Numbered from the stretch's first letter, positions 49,101 through 60,028 are shown. The stretch: 64,000 nucleotides of DNA from Mycolicibacterium houstonense (GCF_900078665.2 NZ_LT546207.1:3368414-3432413); one strand, 5' to 3'. Made by a program: numbers and translations. Notes: a model not told the origin generated them from the letters alone.

Positions 49101-52100
49101 GGGGTCAGCGGTAGCCGCCGCAGCCAGCAATTCGGGCGCCAATCCCACCGGGGCGTTTACCGCGGCACCGGACCACTTGTGCAGCACCAGATCCTGCTCA
49201 TCATCGTCCAGCAGGCCCACCTCGCCGACGAGCACCGATGAGTCGGCAACCACGGCCTCGATCACCCGGCCAAACCAACCCACCAACCGCTCGACGCTGG
49301 ATCGGTCGTACAGATCTGTGGCGTAGGCGACCGTGCCGGCCGCCATCAACTCACCGCGGTCTCCGGCCGTCGGTGCCTTCAGATCGAACAGCGCATTCGC
49401 GTCTCCGCTGGGCATCTCTCGCAGGTCGAATTCGAGGTCGAACCGCGCCGTGCGGATGTCGGCGGTGTCCGGTTCGACGTCGAGACCGTCCATCTGGATC
49501 TCGGGACGCACGTTGTTCTGGAAGGCCAACGCCACCTGGAACAGCGGGTGGTGTGAGGTGGATCGCGTCGGATTGAGCCGCTCAACCAACAATTCGAACG
49601 GCACATCTTGGTTCGCATAGGCGTCGAGTGCCTTCTGCCGCACACGGTCCAACACTTCATTGAAGGGCAGGGCCGGGTCAACGCCGACGCGTAGCACCCA
49701 GGTGTTGACGAAGAATCCCACCAACTCGTCGAGGGCCTGGTCCATCCGCCCGGCGATCGGGGTTCCCAGTGCGATGTCCTCGCCGACGCCGGCCCGGTGC
49801 AGTGCCACCGCCATGGCGGCCTGCAACACCATCGAAACCGTTGCATTATGTTTTGCGGCAACCGCTTTGATGCCCGCCCAGGATCCGGGATCGATGCGCA
49901 GGTCAACCGCGTCGCCACGGTAGCTGGGCACCGGCGGACGCGGGCGATCCGTTGGCAACGACACCACCTCGGGAAGGTCCGCCAATTCCCGCCGCCAATA
50001 GCTCAACTGGTTAGCGAGCACACTGTCGGGATCAGACTCGGAACCCAGCCAGTCTTGTTGCCACAGCGTGTAATCGGCGTACTGGACGGGCAGCGGTGAC
50101 CATTCGGGCGCCCGGCCGAGGACCCGCGCCCGATACGCCTCGCCGACGTCCCGGGCCATCGGCGCCATCGACCAGCCGTCGAAGGCGATGTGGTGCAACA
50201 CGATTCCGAGGACGTACCGCTCGGGTCCCACGGCATAGATCTGGGCCCGGATCGGGATCTCGGTGGCCAGGTCAAACCGGTATCCGGCCAGCGTGATCAG
50301 TTCGTCGACGAGATCGTGCTCTGCGACCTGCAACAGGGCCGGGCCGCCGCGCCGCCAGAGCCCCGGCCGTGTGGGCAGCACCTTCTGTGAGGGCACACCG
50401 TCGATATCGGGGAATACCGTGCGCAGCGATTCGTGACGGGCGATTACATCATCGAGGGCGGCATCGAGTGCACCCAAGTCCAACGCGCCGTTGATGCGGA
50501 ACGCGATCGGCATGTTGTAGGTCGCCGCCCCGTCCTCGAACCGGTTGAGGAACCACATCCGGTTCTGCGCGTAGGACAGCGGAATCCGATCAGGCCGTTC
50601 GCCCGCCACCAACGGTGCGCGCCGGTCCGAATCTTCGCCGACGTGTGGCGCCAACTGCGCGACCGTCGGTGCGTCGAACAACGTGCGTACGGCCAGTCCG
50701 GCATCCAAATTGGTGTTGACGGCGGCGACCACTCGCATCGCCAGAATGCTGTCGCCGCCGAGGTCGAAGAAGGAGTCGTCGACACCGACACGGTCCATAC
50801 CCAGCACTTGGGCGTAGATGCCGACCAGGATCTCCTCGGTCGCCGTGCTCGGCGCCCGATAGTGCTCGGTATCAACATATTCCGGTGCCGGCAGGGCTCG
50901 TTTGTCGAGCTTGCCGTTGACCGTCAACGGCAACGCATCAAGAGCCACGATGGCCGCCGGCACCATGTAGGCCGGCAACCGCTGTGAAAGCTGCGCCCGA
51001 ACCTCGACCGGCTCGGCGGTACCGGTGACATAACCGACCAGTCGCTTATCGCCGGGCCGATCCTCACGCACCACCACCACGGCCTGCTGCACACCATCCA
51101 CCGCGGCCAACGCTGTTTGGATCTCACCCAACTCGATGCGATAACCCCGGATCTTGACCTGATCATCAGACCGCCCGGCATACCGCAACTGCCCATCCGG
51201 ACCCCACGACACCAAATCCCCGGTCCGATACATCCGCGCACCCGGCTCACCGAACGGACACGCCACAAACCGCGAAGCACTCAAGCCCGCACGCCGCACA
51301 TACCCGAGCCCGACACCGCGGCCGGCCACATACAACTCACCCACCACACCCGCAGGCACCGGACGCAAAGCCCGATCAAGAACAAACAACGCCGCCCCCG
51401 GCACCGGCACCCCAATCGGCACCACACCCATCCCCGGCTGCATCGGCTTGCTGATCGTCGCGTACACCGTCGTCTCGGTCGGCCCGTAACCATTGATCAT
51501 CACCCGACCCGGCGCCCACCGATCCACCACATCCGGCGGGCACGCCTCAGCAGCCACCATCAACGCCGACACCGAACCCAACTGTTCGGGGTCCAAAACC
51601 CCCACCGCCGACGGAGTCTGACTCAACACCGTCACACCCTCAGCAACAACCAACGCTTCCAGATCCTGCGGGGAACGAGTGGTCTGCTCAGGCACCACCA
51701 CCAGGCGTGCACCATGCAGCAGGGCACCCCAGATCTCCCACACCGAATAATCGAACGCCAACGACGAACACGCCGCCCACACCTGGCCCGGCCCCAACCC
51801 GAACCCAACATCCATACCATCAAACAAACGCGTCACGTTCTGATGCGTAACCGCAACACCTTTCGGCGTCCCCGTCGTCCCCGACGTATAAATAATGTGC
51901 GCCACATCATCCGCCGCCGGAACCGGCAGTGCACTTGAGGACTGCGCATCTACGCGGGGGTCATCAACCTCGAGCACCGGAACACCGGACGCGCGCAACC
52001 GCTCAGCCAACTCCGCCGTCGAGATCACCGCCACCGGCGCCGCATCAGCCAACATGAACTCCACCCGAGCATCCGGAACCACCGGATCAATCGGCAAATA

Positions 52101-53702
52101 CGCCGCACCCGACTTCAACACCGCCAAAATCGCCACCACAGCCTGCGCCGAACGGCCCATCAACAAACCGACACACGCACCCGGCCCAGCACCCTCGGCA
52201 ACCAGAAACCGCGCCAACCGATTCGACGCCTCATCCAACTCCCGATACGACAACGACGCGCCCTCAAAACACACCGCCACCGCATCAGGCGCACGCTCCA
52301 CCTGAGCGGCGAACAACCCCGGAATCGACGACCCCACCACCGAACCCGACAACACCGCCCGATGACCCACCTCATCCAGCCGCGCCCGATCAGCAGCATC
52401 AAGCACATCCACCGACGACAACCGCCGAGCCGGATCAGAAACAAACGCCACCAACACCCGCTGCAACCGCGACGCGAGATCCTCCACATCGAAACTGGCG
52501 AAGGGTTGGCCCGTGCCCATCGTGCTGAGAAGCAGTTGGTCTCCGGCACTGGAGAAGACGAGACCGAAGCCGCCCACCACGCCGACATTGGTCAACGACG
52601 CCGACGCCTGCGCACCGCCGAAGTCCAGTGTGAAGGTCGACGGCAGGAAGTTGATGCTGACCCGATTCGCCATCTGACCCGCGGCCCGCGGGTTGACCTT
52701 GCGCTCCAACGCATGGACCGGAAACCGCTGATGCTGCAGTGCTTCCTGGATCCGACTCTCGACATCGTCGATGAACTCCGAGATCGATGTCGCAGGTGAG
52801 GCCGTCAACACAAGCGGAACCACCCCGGCCACCATGCCGGGAAGCGTCCGCGACTCAGGGCTTACGCGGCGACTGACCGGGAAGTCGAGCACGACATCCG
52901 TGCCGTCGGCACACCACCCGTGCACGAGCAAGGCACACGCTGCGGTGATGACCGATGAGCGCGGAACATTCTTCGACCGCGCCAATATGTCGACCTGGCG
53001 CAGTACCTCCGAGTCCAATTGGACTGGGGCAGAGGGCCAATGGACTTCCTGAGTATCGAAGGATGCCATCGGCCACGAATCTGCGCCCGTTTCCGGCGGA
53101 AGGTTTCCGTTCCAATAGACCTCGTCATCGAGGTAGTCACCGGACGCTTCGTACTTCGACTCGTTTTCGATCAGATCTGCCAGCGATCCGAAAATCGACG
53201 GGGGTACGGGCTCGCCTGAGGACACTGCCGAGTAGACCGATGCCAGCCGGGAGCCGAGCAGCGCAATCCCGGTCCCGTCGAGCACGATGTGGTGACAGCA
53301 GGCCAGAAGGAAGTGTTCGTCGTTCTGTGTCTGGAACAGTGCAAACCGGAACAGTGGCCCGGTGAAGGACATCGGCATGCGTTCGATCGACGCTGCCATG
53401 TCGCGAGCTTCCTGCACGGGGTCGGATGCACTGCGCAAGTCGTAGAAGTCCAGCTCGACTTCGGGATAGTCGACCGCCTTCTGGAAGACCTGCCCGTCCA
53501 CCTCGAAGAAGGTGGCCCTGAGCGGTTCGGCCTCTCGCACCACTCGGCGGATCGCCCACTCAAGGGCATCGCGGTCGAGCACGCCCGCGATCCTCACGAA
53601 TAGACCGAGTAACCACTCTGTGCCGGATTCAGCCACGTCGTGCGCAAGCCAAATATCGAGCTGCGCGCGTGTTACCGGCAGCGACTGTTCATCAAGCTGC
53701 AT
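34098..53702 (-). CDS. NRPS-A: starter-C lipopeptide synthetase, predicted acyl-Val-MeLeu-Val-Val-MeLeu
   Basis: 6534 residues. Domains: starter C about 5-420 ([10 protein letters not shown]137), A1 445-940, T1 (Ser985), C2 (HH1170), A2 1520-2430 with inserted methyltransferase near 1975-2370 (VLELGVGSG), T2 (Ser2462), C3 (HH near 2649), A3, T3 (Ser3520), C4 (HH near 3705), A4, T4 (Ser4573), C5 (HH4761), A5 with methyltransferase near 5560-5950, T5 (Ser6032), C6 (HH6219). Codes: A1, A3 and A4 all DYWSMAGVYK; A2 DAFLVGAIWK; A5 DAFLAGLIWK. The starter C domain is divergent, as expected for one that joins a fatty acyl group to the first amino acid; no fatty acyl ligase is present in the window. 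The chain ends after C6, so module 6 is completed by NRPS-B. The ATG at 53702 has GGGAGA in front; the GTG at 53732 does not have a usable site. Confidence 0.95.
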   Translation of the reverse strand: MQLDEQSLPVTRAQLDIWLAHDVAESGTEWLLGLFVRIAGVLDRDALEWAIRRVVREAEPLRATFFEVDGQVFQKAVDYPEVELDFYDLRSASDPVQEARDMAASIERMPMSFTGPLFRFALFQTQNDEHFLLACCHHIVLDGTGIALLGSRLASVYSAVSSGEPVPPSIFGSLADLIENESKYEASGDYLDDEVYWNGNLPPETGADSWPMASFDTQEVHWPSAPVQLDSEVLRQVDILARSKNVPRSSVITAACALLVHGWCADGTDVVLDFPVSRRVSPESRTLPGMVAGVVPLVLTASPATSISEFIDDVESRIQEALQHQRFPVHALERKVNPRAAGQMANRVSINFLPSTFTLDFGGAQASASLTNVGVVGGFGLVFSSAGDQLLLSTMGTGQPFASFDVEDLASRLQRVLVAFVSDPARRLSSVDVLDAADRARLDEVGHRAVLSGSVVGSSIPGLFAAQVERAPDAVAVCFEGASLSYRELDEASNRLARFLVAEGAGPGACVGLLMGRSAQAVVAILAVLKSGAAYLPIDPVVPDARVEFMLADAAPVAVISTAELAERLRASGVPVLEVDDPRVDAQSSSALPVPAADDVAHIIYTSGTTGTPKGVAVTHQNVTRLFDGMDVGFGLGPGQVWAACSSLAFDYSVWEIWGALLHGARLVVVPEQTTRSPQDLEALVVAEGVTVLSQTPSAVGVLDPEQLGSVSALMVAAEACPPDVVDRWAPGRVMINGYGPTETTVYATISKPMQPGMGVVPIGVPVPGAALFVLDRALRPVPAGVVGELYVAGRGVGLGYVRRAGLSASRFVACPFGEPGARMYRTGDLVSWGPDGQLRYAGRSDDQVKIRGYRIELGEIQTALAAVDGVQQAVVVVREDRPGDKRLVGYVTGTAEPVEVRAQLSQRLPAYMVPAAIVALDALPLTVNGKLDKRALPAPEYVDTEHYRAPSTATEEILVGIYAQVLGMDRVGVDDSFFDLGGDSILAMRVVAAVNTNLDAGLAVRTLFDAPTVAQLAPHVGEDSDRRAPLVAGERPDRIPLSYAQNRMWFLNRFEDGAATYNMPIAFRINGALDLGALDAALDDVIARHESLRTVFPDIDGVPSQKVLPTRPGLWRRGGPALLQVAEHDLVDELITLAGYRFDLATEIPIRAQIYAVGPERYVLGIVLHHIAFDGWSMAPMARDVGEAYRARVLGRAPEWSPLPVQYADYTLWQQDWLGSESDPDSVLANQLSYWRRELADLPEVVSLPTDRPRPPVPSYRGDAVDLRIDPGSWAGIKAVAAKHNATVSMVLQAAMAVALHRAGVGEDIALGTPIAGRMDQALDELVGFFVNTWVLRVGVDPALPFNEVLDRVRQKALDAYANQDVPFELLVERLNPTRSTSHHPLFQVALAFQNNVRPEIQMDGLDVEPDTADIRTARFDLEFDLREMPSGDANALFDLKAPTAGDRGELMAAGTVAYATDLYDRSSVERLVGWFGRVIEAVVADSSVLVGEVGLLDDDEQDLVLHKWSGAAVNAPVGLAPELLAAAATADPDAVAVVDGSRELSYRELDEASNRLARALIEAGVGPERAVGVAMGRCAELVVAWWAVLKAGGVYVPVDPGHPAERIATVLDTAEAVCVLTCGFGDVEGTGSRLVVPLDVVDVSEHSPGPVADSDRLAPLTVDDAAYVIFTSGSTGTPKGVAISHAGVLGVAAAHRDLLGVAPRSRILMVAAPTFDASVFEWLWAVASRAALVIAPPDSYAGEALTEVLTRSRVDAALITPTVLATLDPARIDGLDTLVTGGEACPAELVAAWAAPEEGNNPPRRMFNAYGPTEVTIWSTWSALAAGEPVRIGAPVPGTHALVLDARLNPAPVGVVGELYLAGPAVARGYVGRPDLTADRFVANPFGAPGTRLYRTGDLVRWTETGSLEYLGRADAQIKLRGQRLELGEIENTLLTCPQVTRAAAAVRRGSTGIDHLVGYIALEQTSPADYDADVVDQWQGIYDELYDAELDGVEFGNDFRGWNSSYTDDPIPLPEMEEWRSVTVDRILGLRPRRVLELGVGSGLLLSQLAPNCVEYWGTDFSAPTIQKLQSAVAGQPWGDRVHLLTRPAHITEGLPQNQFDVVVINSVVQYFPSAGYLAEVIDKAVDLLAPGGALFIGDVRNHSLQGAFQTGIALARSRNGTDTDEIRQRVQRAMLGEHELLLAPEFFTTWAADHPSVGGIGIQVKRGEADNELSRYRYDVIVHKAPTQVCSLASAPTWTWTDCAGLSGLHAELMAQQPTTVRVSGIPRAGVIADVVTEQALGAGLPIVEALVHADSATADGAVTPEMVYRLGEAAGYHVAVTWGAQPGTLDAVFLAASDGQDPPALTDLYLPATESRQRGGHANDPHTNSKVTAVRQWLAERLPEYMVPSQIVVLDEFPLTSSGKIDRKALPEPTFVATSFRAPQTDMEKIVAEVFTEVLGLGRAGLDDDFFVLGGDSLIAIRVCARLQSALGRDVPVRYLFDAPTVGGLADYLDRHQDGVVRPPLTARHRPATVPLSYAQQRLWFLEQLQGPSPIYNMAVALRLSGNLDEEALGAALADVIGRQESLRTVFTSVAGVPQQVVLDPEHADLGWRIVDAAGWSKARIDEAIGDTARHSFDLTSEIPIKATLFRIDEDEHVLAAVVHHIAADGWSVTPLVIDLAAAYASRCAGQAPDWAPLPVQYADYTLWQQEWLGSVSDPDSVISGQLNYWETELADLPERLELPTDRPYPPVADYQGSSVTVDWPADLQQQIARVAREHGATSFMVVQAALAALMAQLSASSEVAVGIASAGRGEQALDDLVGFFVNTLVLRVDLAGDPTVADLLGQVRRRSLAAFEHQDVPFEVLVDRLNPTRSLTHHPLVQVMLTWQNLPWQHSDPAAALALGDVGVTRLEAETQTARMDLVFSLAERFNGSGTPTGIDGSVEFRTDVFDSASIETLIERLQRVLVAFVSDPARRLSSVDVLDAADYVRLDEVGHRAVLMRPVVESSIPGLFGVQVERAPDAVAVRFDGTSFTYRELDEASNRLAYLLADYGAGPGECVALLLERSAQAVVAILGVLKSGAAYLPIDPAHPDARVEFMLADAQPVVVVTMGALGERLAGSGVPVVEVDDPRIETASSAALPVPAADDVAHIIYTSGTTGTPKGVAVTHQNVARLFDGMDVGFDLGPQQVWSQCSSLAFDYSVWEIWGALLHGGCLVVVPEQTTRSSQDLHALLVDEHVTVLSQTPSAVGVLDPDALGSVSALMVAAEACPPDVVDRWAPGRVMINGYGPTETTVYATISAPLEAGSGVVPIGVPVPGAALFVLDRSLRPVPAGVVGELYVAGRGVGVGYVRRPGLTASRFVPCPFGTPGSRMYRTGDLVSWGPDGQLRYAGRADEQVKVRGYRIELGEIQSALADLDGVQQAVVVAREDQPGDKRLVGYLTGTADPVQVRGALAERLPAYMVPSAVVVLDALPLTVNGKLDKRALPAPEYTDTDHYRAPSTATEEILAGIYAQVLGLERVGVDDSFFDLGGDSLTAMRLIAAVNAGFDAEVSVRTLFDAPTVAQLVPHIKAGSGGRPQLVAQQRPDVIPLSYAQQRLWFLEQLQGPSAIYNMAVALRLDGDLNADALGRALADVVGRHETLRTMFGAVDGVPQQLVLPAADAEFGWRIVDASGWSPERLEEAAGAVGRRHFDLSSEIPLRATLFRVAEDEHVLVAVVHHIAADGWSITPFVADLSSAYASRCTGHAPDWSPLPVQYADYTLWQQEWLGSESDPSSVLATQLAYWEQELAGLPERLELPTDRPYPPVADYQGSSVALDWPAELQQQVARVARENNTTSFMVVQAALAALLAQLSASSDVAVGIATAGRRDPGLDELVGFFVNTLVLRLDLAGDPTIADLLDQVRQRGLAALEHQDVPFELLVERLNPARSLTHHPLVQVMVSWQNFAAEQASSLDLGDVLATPLDAETRTARMDLVFSLAERFSEAGAPAGIGGVVEFRTDVFDATSIRTLVERLHRVLVAFVSDPARRLSSVDVLDAADRARLDEVGHRAVLSGSVAGSSIPELFAARVQSSPDAVAVCFEGASLSYRELDEASNRLAHVLTGSGAGPGECVALLLERSAHAVVAILAVLKSGAAYLPIDPAHPDARVEFMLADARPVVAVTMGALGERLRASGVPVLEVDDPRIDAQSSRALPVPAADDVAHVIYTSGTTGTPKGVAVTHQNVTRLFDGMDVGFELSPAQVWAACSSLAFDYSVWEIWGALLHGARLVIVPEQTTRSPQDLEELVVAEGVTVLSQTPSAVGMLSPEKLKQVPALMVAAEACPPDVVDRWAPGRVMINGYGPTETTVYATISAPLQPGSGIVPVGVPVPGAGLFVLDGSLRPVPPGVVGELYVAGRGVGLGYVRRAGLSASRFVACPFGEPGARMYRTGDLVSWGPDGQLRYAGRSDEQVKIRGYRIELGEIQTALAGLDGVQQAVVVVREDQPGDKRLVGYLTGTAEPAEVRAQLSQRLPAYMVPAAIVALDALPLTVNGKLDKRALPAPEYVDGDHYRAPSTATEEILAGIYAQVLGLQRVGVDDSFFDLGGDSLSAMRLLAAVNSHLDVDLAVRTLFDAPTVAQLASRIVSGSSERRPLVPQERPAIIPLSYAQQRLWFLNRFEGGVATYNMPIAFRINGALDLGALESALDDVIGRHESLRTVFPDIDGVPSQKVLPAQLGLWRRGGPAVAQVAADQEDAVMRELVALAGYRFDLATEIPIRAQIYAVGPEQYVLGIVLHHIAFDGWSMAPMVKDVGIAYAARCAGQVPDWSPLPVQYADYSLWQREHLGDLDDPGSRIAEQLSYWRKELAGLPEVVSLPTDRPRPPVPSYRGDGVDLRIDPESWAGIKAVAAEHNVTTSMVLQAVMSVVLHRAGVGEDIALGTPIAGRNDQALQELVGFFVNTWVLRVGLNSQQRFSDVLEQVRQKALDGYTNQDVPFELLVEQLNPARSTSHHPLFQVALVFQNNVRPEVALAGAGIEPMSMVTRTAKFDLDVDIREVPDEGSGAPMAAGVLTYATDLFDRSTIERLVGWFGRVVDAVVADSSVVVGEVGLLDHDEQDLLLHRWSGAGIEPQMGLAPELLAAAVAADPDGLALVDGARAFSYRELDEASNRLARALIEAGVGPERAVGVAIGRSAELVIAWWAVLKAGGVYVPVDRTHPADRISTVLDTVEAVCVLTRGGDHVAGAGTCPVMDIEALDISRRSAEPITDADRSAPLTIDDAAYAIFTSGSTGTPKGVAISHAGVLGVAAAARDLLGISAGARVLMVAAPTFDASVFEWLWATASRAALVVAPPDSYAGEALTAVIADQRIEAGLITPTVLATLDRSRVGGLTTLATGGEACPAELVAAWAPERRMFNLYGPTEITIWATWSAVTSGQPVRIGAPVPGTQAYVLDARLNPVPVGVVGELYVAGPVLARGYVGRPDLTADRFVANPFGAPGSRLYRTGDLVRWTETGSLEYLGRADAQVKLRGQRLELGEIENTLLSCPQVSRAAATVYHDDAADHLIAYVALARASSADHDAEVVDQWQTVYDELYDADLEAADFGSDFRGWNSSYTSDPIPLDQMEEWRSGAVNRILALRPQRVLELGVGSGLVLSQVAPKCVEYWGTDFSAPTIRTLESAVTGQPWGDRVRLRVQPADVVDGLPSEYFDTIIINSVIQYFPNAAYLTAVIDHAVSLLAPGGTLFVGDVRNHSLQGAFQTGIALARSGSDAGTDEIRQRVQRAIVGEPELLLAPEFFSTWAADHPSVSGIGIQVKRGEADNELTRYRYDVAIHKSAAEIRSLETATVWEWSDCAGLSGLHAELTTQRPETVRVSAIPRAGVIADVVVEQALAEGHSIADALAEAAAVASPETAVTPEQLYRLGEAAGYRVAVTWGPNPGTVDALFIDGADDGDLPVLTDLYLPPAGTQERGAHANDPDTNSKVSEVRQWLTSRLPEYMVPSQIVVLEEFPLTSSGKIDRKALPEPVFTAATFRPPQTPTEKTVAEVFAEVLGLDRVGLDDDFFALGGDSLIAIRVSARLQSALGKDVPVRYLFDAPTVGRLAECLDHQQSDAARPPLQVMPRPQTIPLSYAQQRLWFFDQLNGPSPVYNLPVGLRLTGDLDPDALGQALVDVVGRHESLRTMFTLTGEAPQQVVVPAERIPTLCQVVDAVGWPADRLVEAASAVARYPFDLSAELPLKATLFRVAENDHVLVAVVHHIAADGWSVTPLVADLGAAYANRCAGQAPDWSPLPVQYADYTLWQRSYLGDLNDPDSRISGQLAYWEQALAGLPERLELPTDRPYPPVADYQGGGLVVEWPAELQQRIARVAREQNATSFMVVQAGLALLLSKLSASADVAVGISIAGRNDPALDNLVGFFVNTLVLRVDFSGDPTIGELLEQVRQRGLAAFEHQDVPFELVVDRLNPTRSLTHHPLVQVMLSWQNLEWQHSADAAGGLTLGDVQVTPLPAQTHTARTDLTFALGERWTESGEPAGIGGTVEFRTDVYDEATVVRLIDRLRKVLVAMTAEAEASS
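40130..41620. repeat. Valine-type A-domain repeat, module 4 of NRPS-A
   Basis: One of four near-identical A-domain segments sharing the code DYWSMAGVYK. The middle part (about 40740-40800 and 41090-41170) matches the other copies base for base in long runs. Edges are approximate. Confidence 0.7.
43310..44800. repeat. Valine-type A-domain repeat, module 3 of NRPS-A
   Basis: Third copy of the valine-type A-domain segment. It is more diverged than the module 1 copy in its N-terminal part (44330-44700). Edges are approximate. Confidence 0.7.
50930..52345. repeat. Valine-type A-domain repeat, module 1 of NRPS-A
   Basis: Likely donor or sister of the first A domain of NRPS-C. The shared protein sequence begins at [13 protein letters not shown], just inside the A domain. 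Edges are approximate. Confidence 0.75.
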
Positions 53703-53747
53703 CGAACTCTCCCACTGCGAGATGTGCTGCACGCCCCAAGGGACCGG

Positions 53748-53978
53748 TTAGCCGTCGACCCGTTGTGCTTGCGCCAATCTGTCGCGCAGGCTCTTCGGTC
53801 GGATATCCGGCCAGTTCTGTTCGATGTAGTCCAGGCACGCCGTGCGGTCCGCTTCGCCGAAGACGACCTTCCAGCCGGCGGGAATCTCGGCGAAGGTCGG
53901 CCATAAGCTGTGCTGCTCCTCGTCGTTGATCAGGACGAGAAATCGGCCATTGTCATCGTCAAACGGGTTGATAGTCAT
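53748..53978 (-). CDS. MbtH-like protein
   Basis: 76 residues, the normal size. It carries the family signature: [10 protein letters not shown] near residues 20-29, the IPAGW motif, and the C-terminal [14 protein letters not shown]. MbtH-like proteins bind A domains and are often needed for their folding and adenylation activity. It is the first gene of the main synthetase operon, 45 bp before NRPS-A. The ATG at 53978 follows GGAGGACCAG; an in-frame start 18 bases further up lacks such a site. NRPS-C has no MbtH gene of its own, so this protein presumably serves all three synthetases. Confidence 0.96.
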   Translation of the reverse strand: MTINPFDDDNGRFLVLINDEEQHSLWPTFAEIPAGWKVVFGEADRTACLDYIEQNWPDIRPKSLRDRLAQAQRVDG

Positions 53979-54133
53979 CTGGTCCTCCCCCAGCACCGAG
54001 TCGACCAGCGAAAATCGCTCAACGACGAGGATGCGGGGCAGTCCTGCCTCGCACCTTGCGTTGCGTTGTATGTATCTTTGGCCTACTCCAGCTATGCCGT
54101 GTCTAGTTGCAGAGCGCCAGCATATCCACTTCC
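53979..54133 (-). promoter_or_regulatory. Control region and ribosome-binding site of the mbtH-NRPS operon
   Basis: This 155 bp aligns with 15315-15464 in front of NRPS-C. Shared elements include GGAGGACCAG next to the start codon, GTCGACTCGGTGC, a hairpin of agcga/tcgct arms at 54007-54019, AGCTGGAGTAGGCC (complement of 54081-54094) and TATGCTGGCGCTCTGCAAC (complement of about 54106-54124). TATGCT may be the -10 element. Conservation is patchy, as expected for control signals in a duplicated non-coding region. Confidence 0.6.
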
Positions 54134-55093
54134 GTTTAACGCGCGTGCAGAAATCAGGGATCTCAAAATTTTCGGTTGCTGCGCATCTGCCATTCGACTT
54201 CTTATTCGACGCAATGACGCGCTTTTAGCAAATCCCGTCCGCATTCGTTAAATGCGGTAAACAGCTGGCGTGATGGGCAGGTGCGCCCGGGATGGGTCGG
54301 CGTTTCCGGTGGCCGTGACATCCGGTAGCTCGGCGACTGCAGCCGAGGCAGGGGGCCGGCCCCCAGGACAGATCGCGGTCAGGACCAATCGCCGAGCGGC
54401 GCCCTCACAGAAGTCCGACCGGACCCAGAAGGCCAGGTAAAAGGGCCTTTGCGCACCGAGCCAGGAGGCACGGTCACTATCGAGACCCACGGGACGCACG
54501 GGGCACATGTGCCGCCAAACGGGGTGCCGCCAGGCCCGCCGGCCGCATGTGATTTGCCCTGCGTGATCTCGACGGTCGCCCGGCTTCGAACCCGTCCGAT
54601 CGTCCACCAGCCGAAATGCGTTGTCATCGAGATGCAAATTCAGCACACATCGGTGCACATCCGCCCGCCCAAGAACACATTGACAGGAGGATCACAGGTC
54701 GACGCTCGGCGGGTCAACACGGCAATGACAAGGGTGTAGTTCAATCCAGCGAAGTGGGCTGGAGGGCCCCTGAAGTGGGAGAACACCCCATAGCCGGGGA
54801 GAGCGCATCCAATATGGAACACTTCAAATACTCAGCAAACGTCCCAGCCGTTGAATGCAACTTTGTGGGCAAAGCCCCACGCAGTTCCACTCACAAGCAT
54901 TGTGTTAGCCAGACCTGCGCAGAATGGTGCAGAGTAGTGGTGGCCAAGACGCGCTGTATCAAAATTTGCGATTGAAAACACAGGCGAACTTTCAAGATCG
55001 CGCCACTTTTAGCAATCCCGGAATCAACATCAAATGCACCGAGTGCACAAAAGCTGGTTTTTGAGTAGTGAAACAGCGGCCGAGCCGCCAAGC
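54134..55093. other. Non-coding stretch upstream of mbtH
   Basis: No gene is supported. The longest open frames have no start context or family motif. Blocks at 54727-54758 and 54961-55004 match 15868-15899 and 16079-16120 upstream of NRPS-C, in the same order. The rest shows no obvious similarity. Base composition in 54780-55030 is less GC-rich than the neighbouring genes. Confidence 0.5.
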
Positions 55094-57169
55094 TCAGCCG
55101 ACGCTGGCCAATACCAGCGGCAATACCTCGGACACGCCGGCATCGCGCAGCAGGCGGGCTGCCATCGTCAGCGTCCACCCGGTGTCGGTCATGTCGTCGA
55201 TGAGCAGCACCGGTCCGTCGACATCGATGTGCGGCGGCTCCCACGCGCCGTCCAGCGCCGCCACCCGATACGCCGAATTCGCAGCGGTGACAGGGCGATG
55301 CTGCGGGGCGTAAGCCAGGATGCCCAGATTCGTCAGCCGGCCGATCTGCGCCAGCCGCTGCACCGTCGACGAGATCAACACCGGGTGGTTCAGAGAATCC
55401 AACCCCACCACCGCGGCCGGCCGGCGATCCCAATCCCACGCCTTGAGCACCTCGACGGCCGCCGCCACCACGTCGTCGGGTACCTCGCCGTCGGGTTCGG
55501 CCAGCAGACGCCGTAACCGAGCTCCCCAGCCCAGGTCGGTGAGTCGGCCGATCGCCCGGCCCGGCGATGCCCCCTCGGTGATCCGGCCCGACAATTGCAC
55601 CCCCAAGGCCGTCAGCCCGGATGGCCACTGCTTGCGTGGGGCCACCAGTACACCGGGGCGGGACAATCGTTGCGCAGTGTCGGTCAGGATGTCCTGTGCG
55701 ACAGCAGCCGGATAGCGCCGGCCGGTGCAGTTGTCACACCGCCCGCACTGCGCGTCCGGTACCAGTTCGGGATCGTCGAGTTGGCCGCGCAAGAACGCCA
55801 TTCGGCAGCTGTCGGTCGCCTGATAGTCCAGCATCGCCTGCTGCTCCCGCCGTCGCGCCTCGTCCAGCGCGCGGTAGCGGGCCTCGTCGTAACTCCATGG
55901 GACACCGGTGCCGATCCAGCCGCCCTTGACGCGGCGGACCGCACCGTCGACGTCGAGCACCTTGAGCACCATCTCGAGACGAGACCGATTCAGATCGACC
56001 AGCGGCTCCAGCGCCTGGGTGGACTGCGCCCGGTCGGACTCCAGTGCACCGATCACGTTGCGCACCATGGCTTCCGATGGGAACGCCACCGACGCGAAGT
56101 ACCGCCACACGTCCTGGTCCTCGGTGCCGGGCAGCAGGATCACCTCAGCGCTGTCGGTAGCCCGCCCGGCCCTCCCCACCTGCTGGTAGTAGGCGATCGG
56201 GGACGACGGTGCGCCCAGGTGCACGACGAAGCCCAGGTCGGGTTTGTCGAAGCCCATTCCCAACGCCGATGTCGCCACCAGGGCTTTGACCCGGTTGTCG
56301 AGCAGATCGGCTTCCAGCTGTTCTCGCTCGGTGTTGTCGGTGGATCCGGTGTAGGCGGCCACCTTGTGGCCGCGCTCGGCCAACAGTGCGGCGACATCGT
56401 GTGCCTGGGCCACCGTGAGGGTATAGATGATGCCGGAGCCGGGCAGGGAATCCAGGTGTGCCGCGATCCAGGCGGCCCGCTGTGCGGGGGTACCCACCTG
56501 AACCACCGACAGCCGCAGCGACTCCCGGTCGAGGCCGCCGCGCAACACCAGGGTGTCCGCCCCGCCGACACCCAGTTGGGCCGCGACATCGCCGACCACA
56601 CGATCGTTGGCAGTCGCCGTTGTGGCGAGAACCGGTATCTGCGAACCCAATTCACCGATCAGGGTACGGATGCGGCGATAGTCGGGCCGAAAGTCGTGTC
56701 CCCAGTCCGATACGCAATGCGCCTCGTCGACCACGACGAGACCGGCATCGGCGGCCAGCGCGGGCAGCACGTTGTCCCGGAAGTCGGGATTGTTGAGGCG
56801 CTCCGGACTGACCAGGAGAACGTCGAGTTCGCCCTCGGTGACCTGGCGATGGATCGCGTCCCACTCGGTGACATTGCCGGAGTTGATGGTGGCCGCCCGC
56901 ACCCCGGCCCGCTCGGCCGAGGCGACCTGGTTGCGCATCAACGCCAGCAGCGGCGACACGATGACCGTCGGCCCGCGCCCGGAGGCACGCAGCAGCTTGG
57001 CCGCGATGAAGTAGACCGCGGACTTGCCCCACCCGGTCCTCTGCACCACCAAGGCGCGGCGGCGCTGCACCACCAACGCCTCGATGGCCGCCCATTGATC
57101 GTCACGCAGTCGCGCCGCGGGGCCGGCCAGTTGTTCGAGGATCGCCTGGGCCTGCTCGCGGGTTGCCAT
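55094..57169 (-). CDS. recQ: RecQ-family ATP-dependent DNA helicase with C-terminal phosphoribosyltransferase-like domain
   Basis: About 691 residues from the chosen start (MATREQ); upstream in-frame starts at 57178 and 57214 are possible. Helicase motifs are clear: Q-region with DDQWAAIEAL, motif I RTGWGKSAVYF near residue 44, motif II DEAHCVSDWGHDFRPDYRRI near 144, motif III LATTATA, and motif VI QQVGRAGR near 331. A zinc-binding region follows, ending CGRCDNCTG. The last 40 residues contain VLLIDDMTDTGWT, the PRPP-loop pattern of phosphoribosyltransferases, an arrangement I recall from actinobacterial RecQ-like proteins. RecQ enzymes unwind DNA 3'-5' in recombination and repair. It lies between the peptide locus and the sterol genes and shows no functional link to either. 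Confidence 0.9.
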   Translation of the reverse strand: MATREQAQAILEQLAGPAARLRDDQWAAIEALVVQRRRALVVQRTGWGKSAVYFIAAKLLRASGRGPTVIVSPLLALMRNQVASAERAGVRAATINSGNVTEWDAIHRQVTEGELDVLLVSPERLNNPDFRDNVLPALAADAGLVVVDEAHCVSDWGHDFRPDYRRIRTLIGELGSQIPVLATTATANDRVVGDVAAQLGVGGADTLVLRGGLDRESLRLSVVQVGTPAQRAAWIAAHLDSLPGSGIIYTLTVAQAHDVAALLAERGHKVAAYTGSTDNTEREQLEADLLDNRVKALVATSALGMGFDKPDLGFVVHLGAPSSPIAYYQQVGRAGRATDSAEVILLPGTEDQDVWRYFASVAFPSEAMVRNVIGALESDRAQSTQALEPLVDLNRSRLEMVLKVLDVDGAVRRVKGGWIGTGVPWSYDEARYRALDEARRREQQAMLDYQATDSCRMAFLRGQLDDPELVPDAQCGRCDNCTGRRYPAAVAQDILTDTAQRLSRPGVLVAPRKQWPSGLTALGVQLSGRITEGASPGRAIGRLTDLGWGARLRRLLAEPDGEVPDDVVAAAVEVLKAWDWDRRPAAVVGLDSLNHPVLISSTVQRLAQIGRLTNLGILAYAPQHRPVTAANSAYRVAALDGAWEPPHIDVDGPVLLIDDMTDTGWTLTMAARLLRDAGVSEVLPLVLASVG

Positions 57170-57211
57170 GGCCCCCATGATGCCGGGCGCGACCGACACC
57201 CCTACAAAGCA

Positions 57212-57243
57212 CACTGGGCCTTCCGTTTCCGGAAGGCCCAGTG
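57212..57243 (-). terminator. Intrinsic terminator-like hairpin after hsaF
   Basis: A perfect 14-bp stem (57212-57225 with 57230-57243) and a 4-base loop lies 17 bp beyond the stop of hsaF, with a short T-rich run after it on the minus strand. It should end the hsaE-hsaG-hsaF transcript before the recQ gene. Confidence 0.75.
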
Positions 57244-57260
57244 CAGCAGTGCTTGAGAGA

Positions 57261-58313
57261 TCAGGCCTTTGCGGCCTCGGCTTCCTGTTCCCGCTTGATC
57301 TCCAGCGCGATGTCGATCAGCTGGTCTTCCTGGCCGCCGATCAGCTTGCGCTGCCCGGCGCGGTGCAGCAGCTGGTGCGCGGGCACGCCGTAGCGCTCGG
57401 ACTGCCGGATGGCGTGCTTGAGGAAGCTGGAGTACACCCCCGAGTAGCCCATGATCAGCGCATTGCGATCCAGCAGGCACTCGGCCGGCATGGCGGGCGC
57501 GACGACCTCTTCAGCGGCATCGGCGATGTCGAAGAAGTCGATGCCGGTCTTGACCCCGATCTTGTCGAACACGCCGATCAGCGCCTCGACGGGTGCATTG
57601 CCCGCACCCGCACCGAACCGGCGGCAGGAGCCGTCGATCTGCTTGGCCCCGGCGCGCACGGCCTCGATGCTGTTGGCCACGCCCAGGCCGAGGTTCTCGT
57701 GCCCGTGGAAACCCACCTGCGCGTCGTCACCCAGCTCGGCGACCAACGCGGACACCCGATCGGCGACACCGTCGAGCACCAGCGCACCGGCGGAGTCCAC
57801 GACGTAGACGCACTGGCATCCGGCGTCCGCCATGATGCGCGCCTGCTTGGCCAACTTCTCCGGGGAGATGGTGTGGCTCATCATCAGGAAACCGACGGTC
57901 TCCAGGCCCAGCTCGCGGGCCAGCCCGAAGTGCTGGATCGACACGTCGGCCTCGGTGCAGTGGGTCGCGATGCGGCAGATCGAGCCACCGTTGTTCTGGG
58001 CTTCCTTGATGTCTTCCTTGGTGCCCACACCCGGCAGCATCAGGAAGGCGATCTTGGCTTCCTTGGCTGTCTCGGCGGCCAGCTTGATCAGCTCCTGCTC
58101 CGGGGTCTTGGAGAACCCGTAGTTGAAGCTCGACCCGCCCAGCCCGTCACCGTGGGTCACCTCGATGACCGGGACACCCGCGGTGTCCAGGGCGGCGACG
58201 ATGGCACCGACCTCGTCCTTGGTGAACTGGTGCCGCTTGTGGTGCGACCCGTCGCGCAGCGACGTGTCGGTCATCCGGACGTCCCACACGGGGTTGAAGA
58301 AAATGTCACTCAT
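57261..58313 (-). CDS. hsaF: 4-hydroxy-2-oxoacid aldolase HsaF (cholesterol catabolism)
   Basis: 350 residues. The DRE-TIM aldolase signature is present near the N-terminus ([20 protein letters not shown]), with the metal-binding GFHGHENLG near 196-204 and the N-N-pattern [14 protein letters not shown]. The enzyme splits 4-hydroxy-2-oxohexanoate from steroid ring A/B degradation into pyruvate and propanal (4-hydroxy-2-oxovalerate gives acetaldehyde). It works in a complex with HsaG, to which the aldehyde is channelled. Its start overlaps the hsaG stop by four bases (ATGA), consistent with translational coupling. The order matches M. tuberculosis Rv3534c-Rv3536c. Control by KstR is expected through the operator at 60087. 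Confidence 0.95.
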   Translation of the reverse strand: MSDIFFNPVWDVRMTDTSLRDGSHHKRHQFTKDEVGAIVAALDTAGVPVIEVTHGDGLGGSSFNYGFSKTPEQELIKLAAETAKEAKIAFLMLPGVGTKEDIKEAQNNGGSICRIATHCTEADVSIQHFGLARELGLETVGFLMMSHTISPEKLAKQARIMADAGCQCVYVVDSAGALVLDGVADRVSALVAELGDDAQVGFHGHENLGLGVANSIEAVRAGAKQIDGSCRRFGAGAGNAPVEALIGVFDKIGVKTGIDFFDIADAAEEVVAPAMPAECLLDRNALIMGYSGVYSSFLKHAIRQSERYGVPAHQLLHRAGQRKLIGGQEDQLIDIALEIKREQEAEAAKA

Positions 58314-59230
58314 GCTTGGCCTCCTCCGGCCGGCGCGGCCAGGCGCTCTTTGGCGATTTCCTCGCCGACCTTGGTCGCCGCGGCGGTCATGATGTCCAGA
58401 TTTCCAGCGTAGGGCGGCAGGTAGTCACCGGCACCCTCCACTTCCACGAACACGGTGACCAGGTGGTTTCCACCGTTGACCACCGACGGTTCGTCGAACT
58501 GCGGTTCGTTGAGCAGCCGGTAGCCGGGCACATAGGTCTGCACCTCGGCGACCACGTCCTTGATGGACTGTGTGATCGCGGCGTGGTCGGCATCTTCCGG
58601 GATCGCGCAGAAGATGGTGTCGCGCATGATCATCGGCGGCTCGGCGGGGTTAAGGATGATGATCGCCTTGCCCTTTTGCGCGCCGCCGATGTCACGCACA
58701 CCCGCACTGGTGGTCTTGGTGAACTCGTCGATGTTGGCGCGGGTGCCCGGACCGGCCGATGCCGACGACACCGACGCCACGATCTCGGCGTAGGGCACGT
58801 CCACCACGCGGGACACGGCGTAGACCATCGGGATGGTGGCCTGGCCACCGCAGGTGACCATGTTGACGTTCGGCGCGTCCAGGTGAGCGCGCAGGTTGGC
58901 CGGCGGGATGACGCCAGGGCCGACGGCCGCCGGGGTCAGGTCGATGGCCCGGATACCGGCCTCTTCATACCGCGGGGCGGCGTCACGGTGCACGTAGGCG
59001 CTGGTGGCCTCGAACACCAGATCCGGCTTTTCGCTCTGAGCCAGCAGCCAGTCCACCCCCTCGTGGGAGGTTTCCAGGCCCAGCTTGCGCGCCCGCGCCA
59101 AGCCCTCGGATTCCGGATCGATGCCGATCATCCAGCGCGGCTCGAGCCACTCCGACCGCAACAACTTGTACAGCAGGTCGGTGCTGATATTGCCCGACCC
59201 GACGATGGCAACTGATGCTTTCTCAGCCAT
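58310..59230 (-). CDS. hsaG: Acylating aldehyde dehydrogenase HsaG (propanal/acetaldehyde dehydrogenase)
   Basis: 306 residues. The N-terminal Rossmann motif [15 protein letters not shown] (near 9-23) binds NAD, and the catalytic cysteine lies in [12 protein letters not shown] at about residue 127. It oxidises propanal or acetaldehyde made by HsaF to the acyl-CoA, using NAD+ and coenzyme A. It sits between hsaE (12 bp gap) and hsaF (4 bp overlap). This is the standard partner arrangement for an aldolase-dehydrogenase channel. Confidence 0.95.
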   Translation of the reverse strand: MAEKASVAIVGSGNISTDLLYKLLRSEWLEPRWMIGIDPESEGLARARKLGLETSHEGVDWLLAQSEKPDLVFEATSAYVHRDAAPRYEEAGIRAIDLTPAAVGPGVIPPANLRAHLDAPNVNMVTCGGQATIPMVYAVSRVVDVPYAEIVASVSSASAGPGTRANIDEFTKTTSAGVRDIGGAQKGKAIIILNPAEPPMIMRDTIFCAIPEDADHAAITQSIKDVVAEVQTYVPGYRLLNEPQFDEPSVVNGGNHLVTVFVEVEGAGDYLPPYAGNLDIMTAAATKVGEEIAKERLAAPAGGGQA

Positions 59231-59242
59231 GATTCGGCTCCC

Positions 59243-60028
59243 TTATTCGAAACTCAGTCTTACTGAACCTAACCCGGCGAAGTCAGCGACGAAATCGCTG
59301 CCGGGAGGTGCATCTATCGCACGCGTGCACGAGCCCGGCAGCACGATGTCACCGGCCTTCAGACGCACCCCGAAGCTCTCCACCTTGCGGGCCAACCAGG
59401 CCACCGCGGTCACCGGATTTCCCAGTACCGCATCGCTGCGGCCCTCGGCCACGACCTCGCCGTGGTTGGTCAGGACCGCATCGATGTTGCAGATATCGAT
59501 GTCCTTGGGCGAGACCCGCGCCTCACCGAGCACCCAGCCTGCGCTGCTGGCGTTGTCGGCGATGGTGTCGCACAACTTGATCTGCCAGTTGGTGATCCGG
59601 GTGTCGATCAGCTCGATGGCCGGCGCGAACGCGGCCGTCGCGGCGAGCACGTCCTCTTCGGTGCACCCGGCACCGGGCAGATCGTCGGCCAGGATGAACC
59701 CGACCTCGACCTCTACGCGGGGGTACAGGAAATTCGACGACTTCACCGGGACGTTCTCGAACACCTCCATCTCGTCGAGGAGATGGCCGTAGTCCGGCTC
59801 GTCGACACCCATCATGTCCTGCATGGCCTTGCTGGACAGCCCGACCTTGTGGCCGATCACCCGGGCGCCCTCGGCGACGCGCTGGCGGATGTTGATCAGC
59901 TGGATCTCGTAGGCATCCACCACATCGATGTCGGCGTACCGGTCCGTCAGCGGCGTCATCGGAACCCGGCTCCGCTCGGCCTGAGCGAGATCGGCCGCCA
60001 GCTCGTCGCGCACCTCGACACTAAGCAT
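59243..60028 (-). CDS. hsaE: 2-hydroxyhexa-2,4-dienoate hydratase HsaE
   Basis: 261 residues of the fumarylacetoacetate hydrolase-like / 2-keto-4-pentenoate hydratase family. Typical motifs are GHKVGLSSKAMQDMMGV near 58-74, the metal-binding EVEVGFIL near 105-112, and the C-terminal GDIVLPGSCT near 226-235. It adds water to 2-hydroxyhexa-2,4-dienoate released from steroid rings, giving 4-hydroxy-2-oxohexanoate for HsaF. It is the first gene of the minus-strand unit and is divergent from kstD, sharing the short intergenic region with the KstR-type site. A GAGGGG lies upstream of the ATG. Confidence 0.94.
   Translation of the reverse strand: MLSVEVRDELAADLAQAERSRVPMTPLTDRYADIDVVDAYEIQLINIRQRVAEGARVIGHKVGLSSKAMQDMMGVDEPDYGHLLDEMEVFENVPVKSSNFLYPRVEVEVGFILADDLPGAGCTEEDVLAATAAFAPAIELIDTRITNWQIKLCDTIADNASSAGWVLGEARVSPKDIDICNIDAVLTNHGEVVAEGRSDAVLGNPVTAVAWLARKVESFGVRLKAGDIVLPGSCTRAIDAPPGSDFVADFAGLGSVRLSFE

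Noticed and set aside
34098..53702. Glycopeptidolipid synthetases mps1/mps2
   Set aside because: Those make a tetrapeptide with D-residues and are accompanied by glycosyltransferases and O-methyltransferases. Here there are nine modules, no epimerisation domain and no glycosyltransferase.
54248..54658. ORF of 136 codons upstream of mbtH
   Set aside because: No start context, no domain, and biased composition in a region that otherwise looks non-coding.
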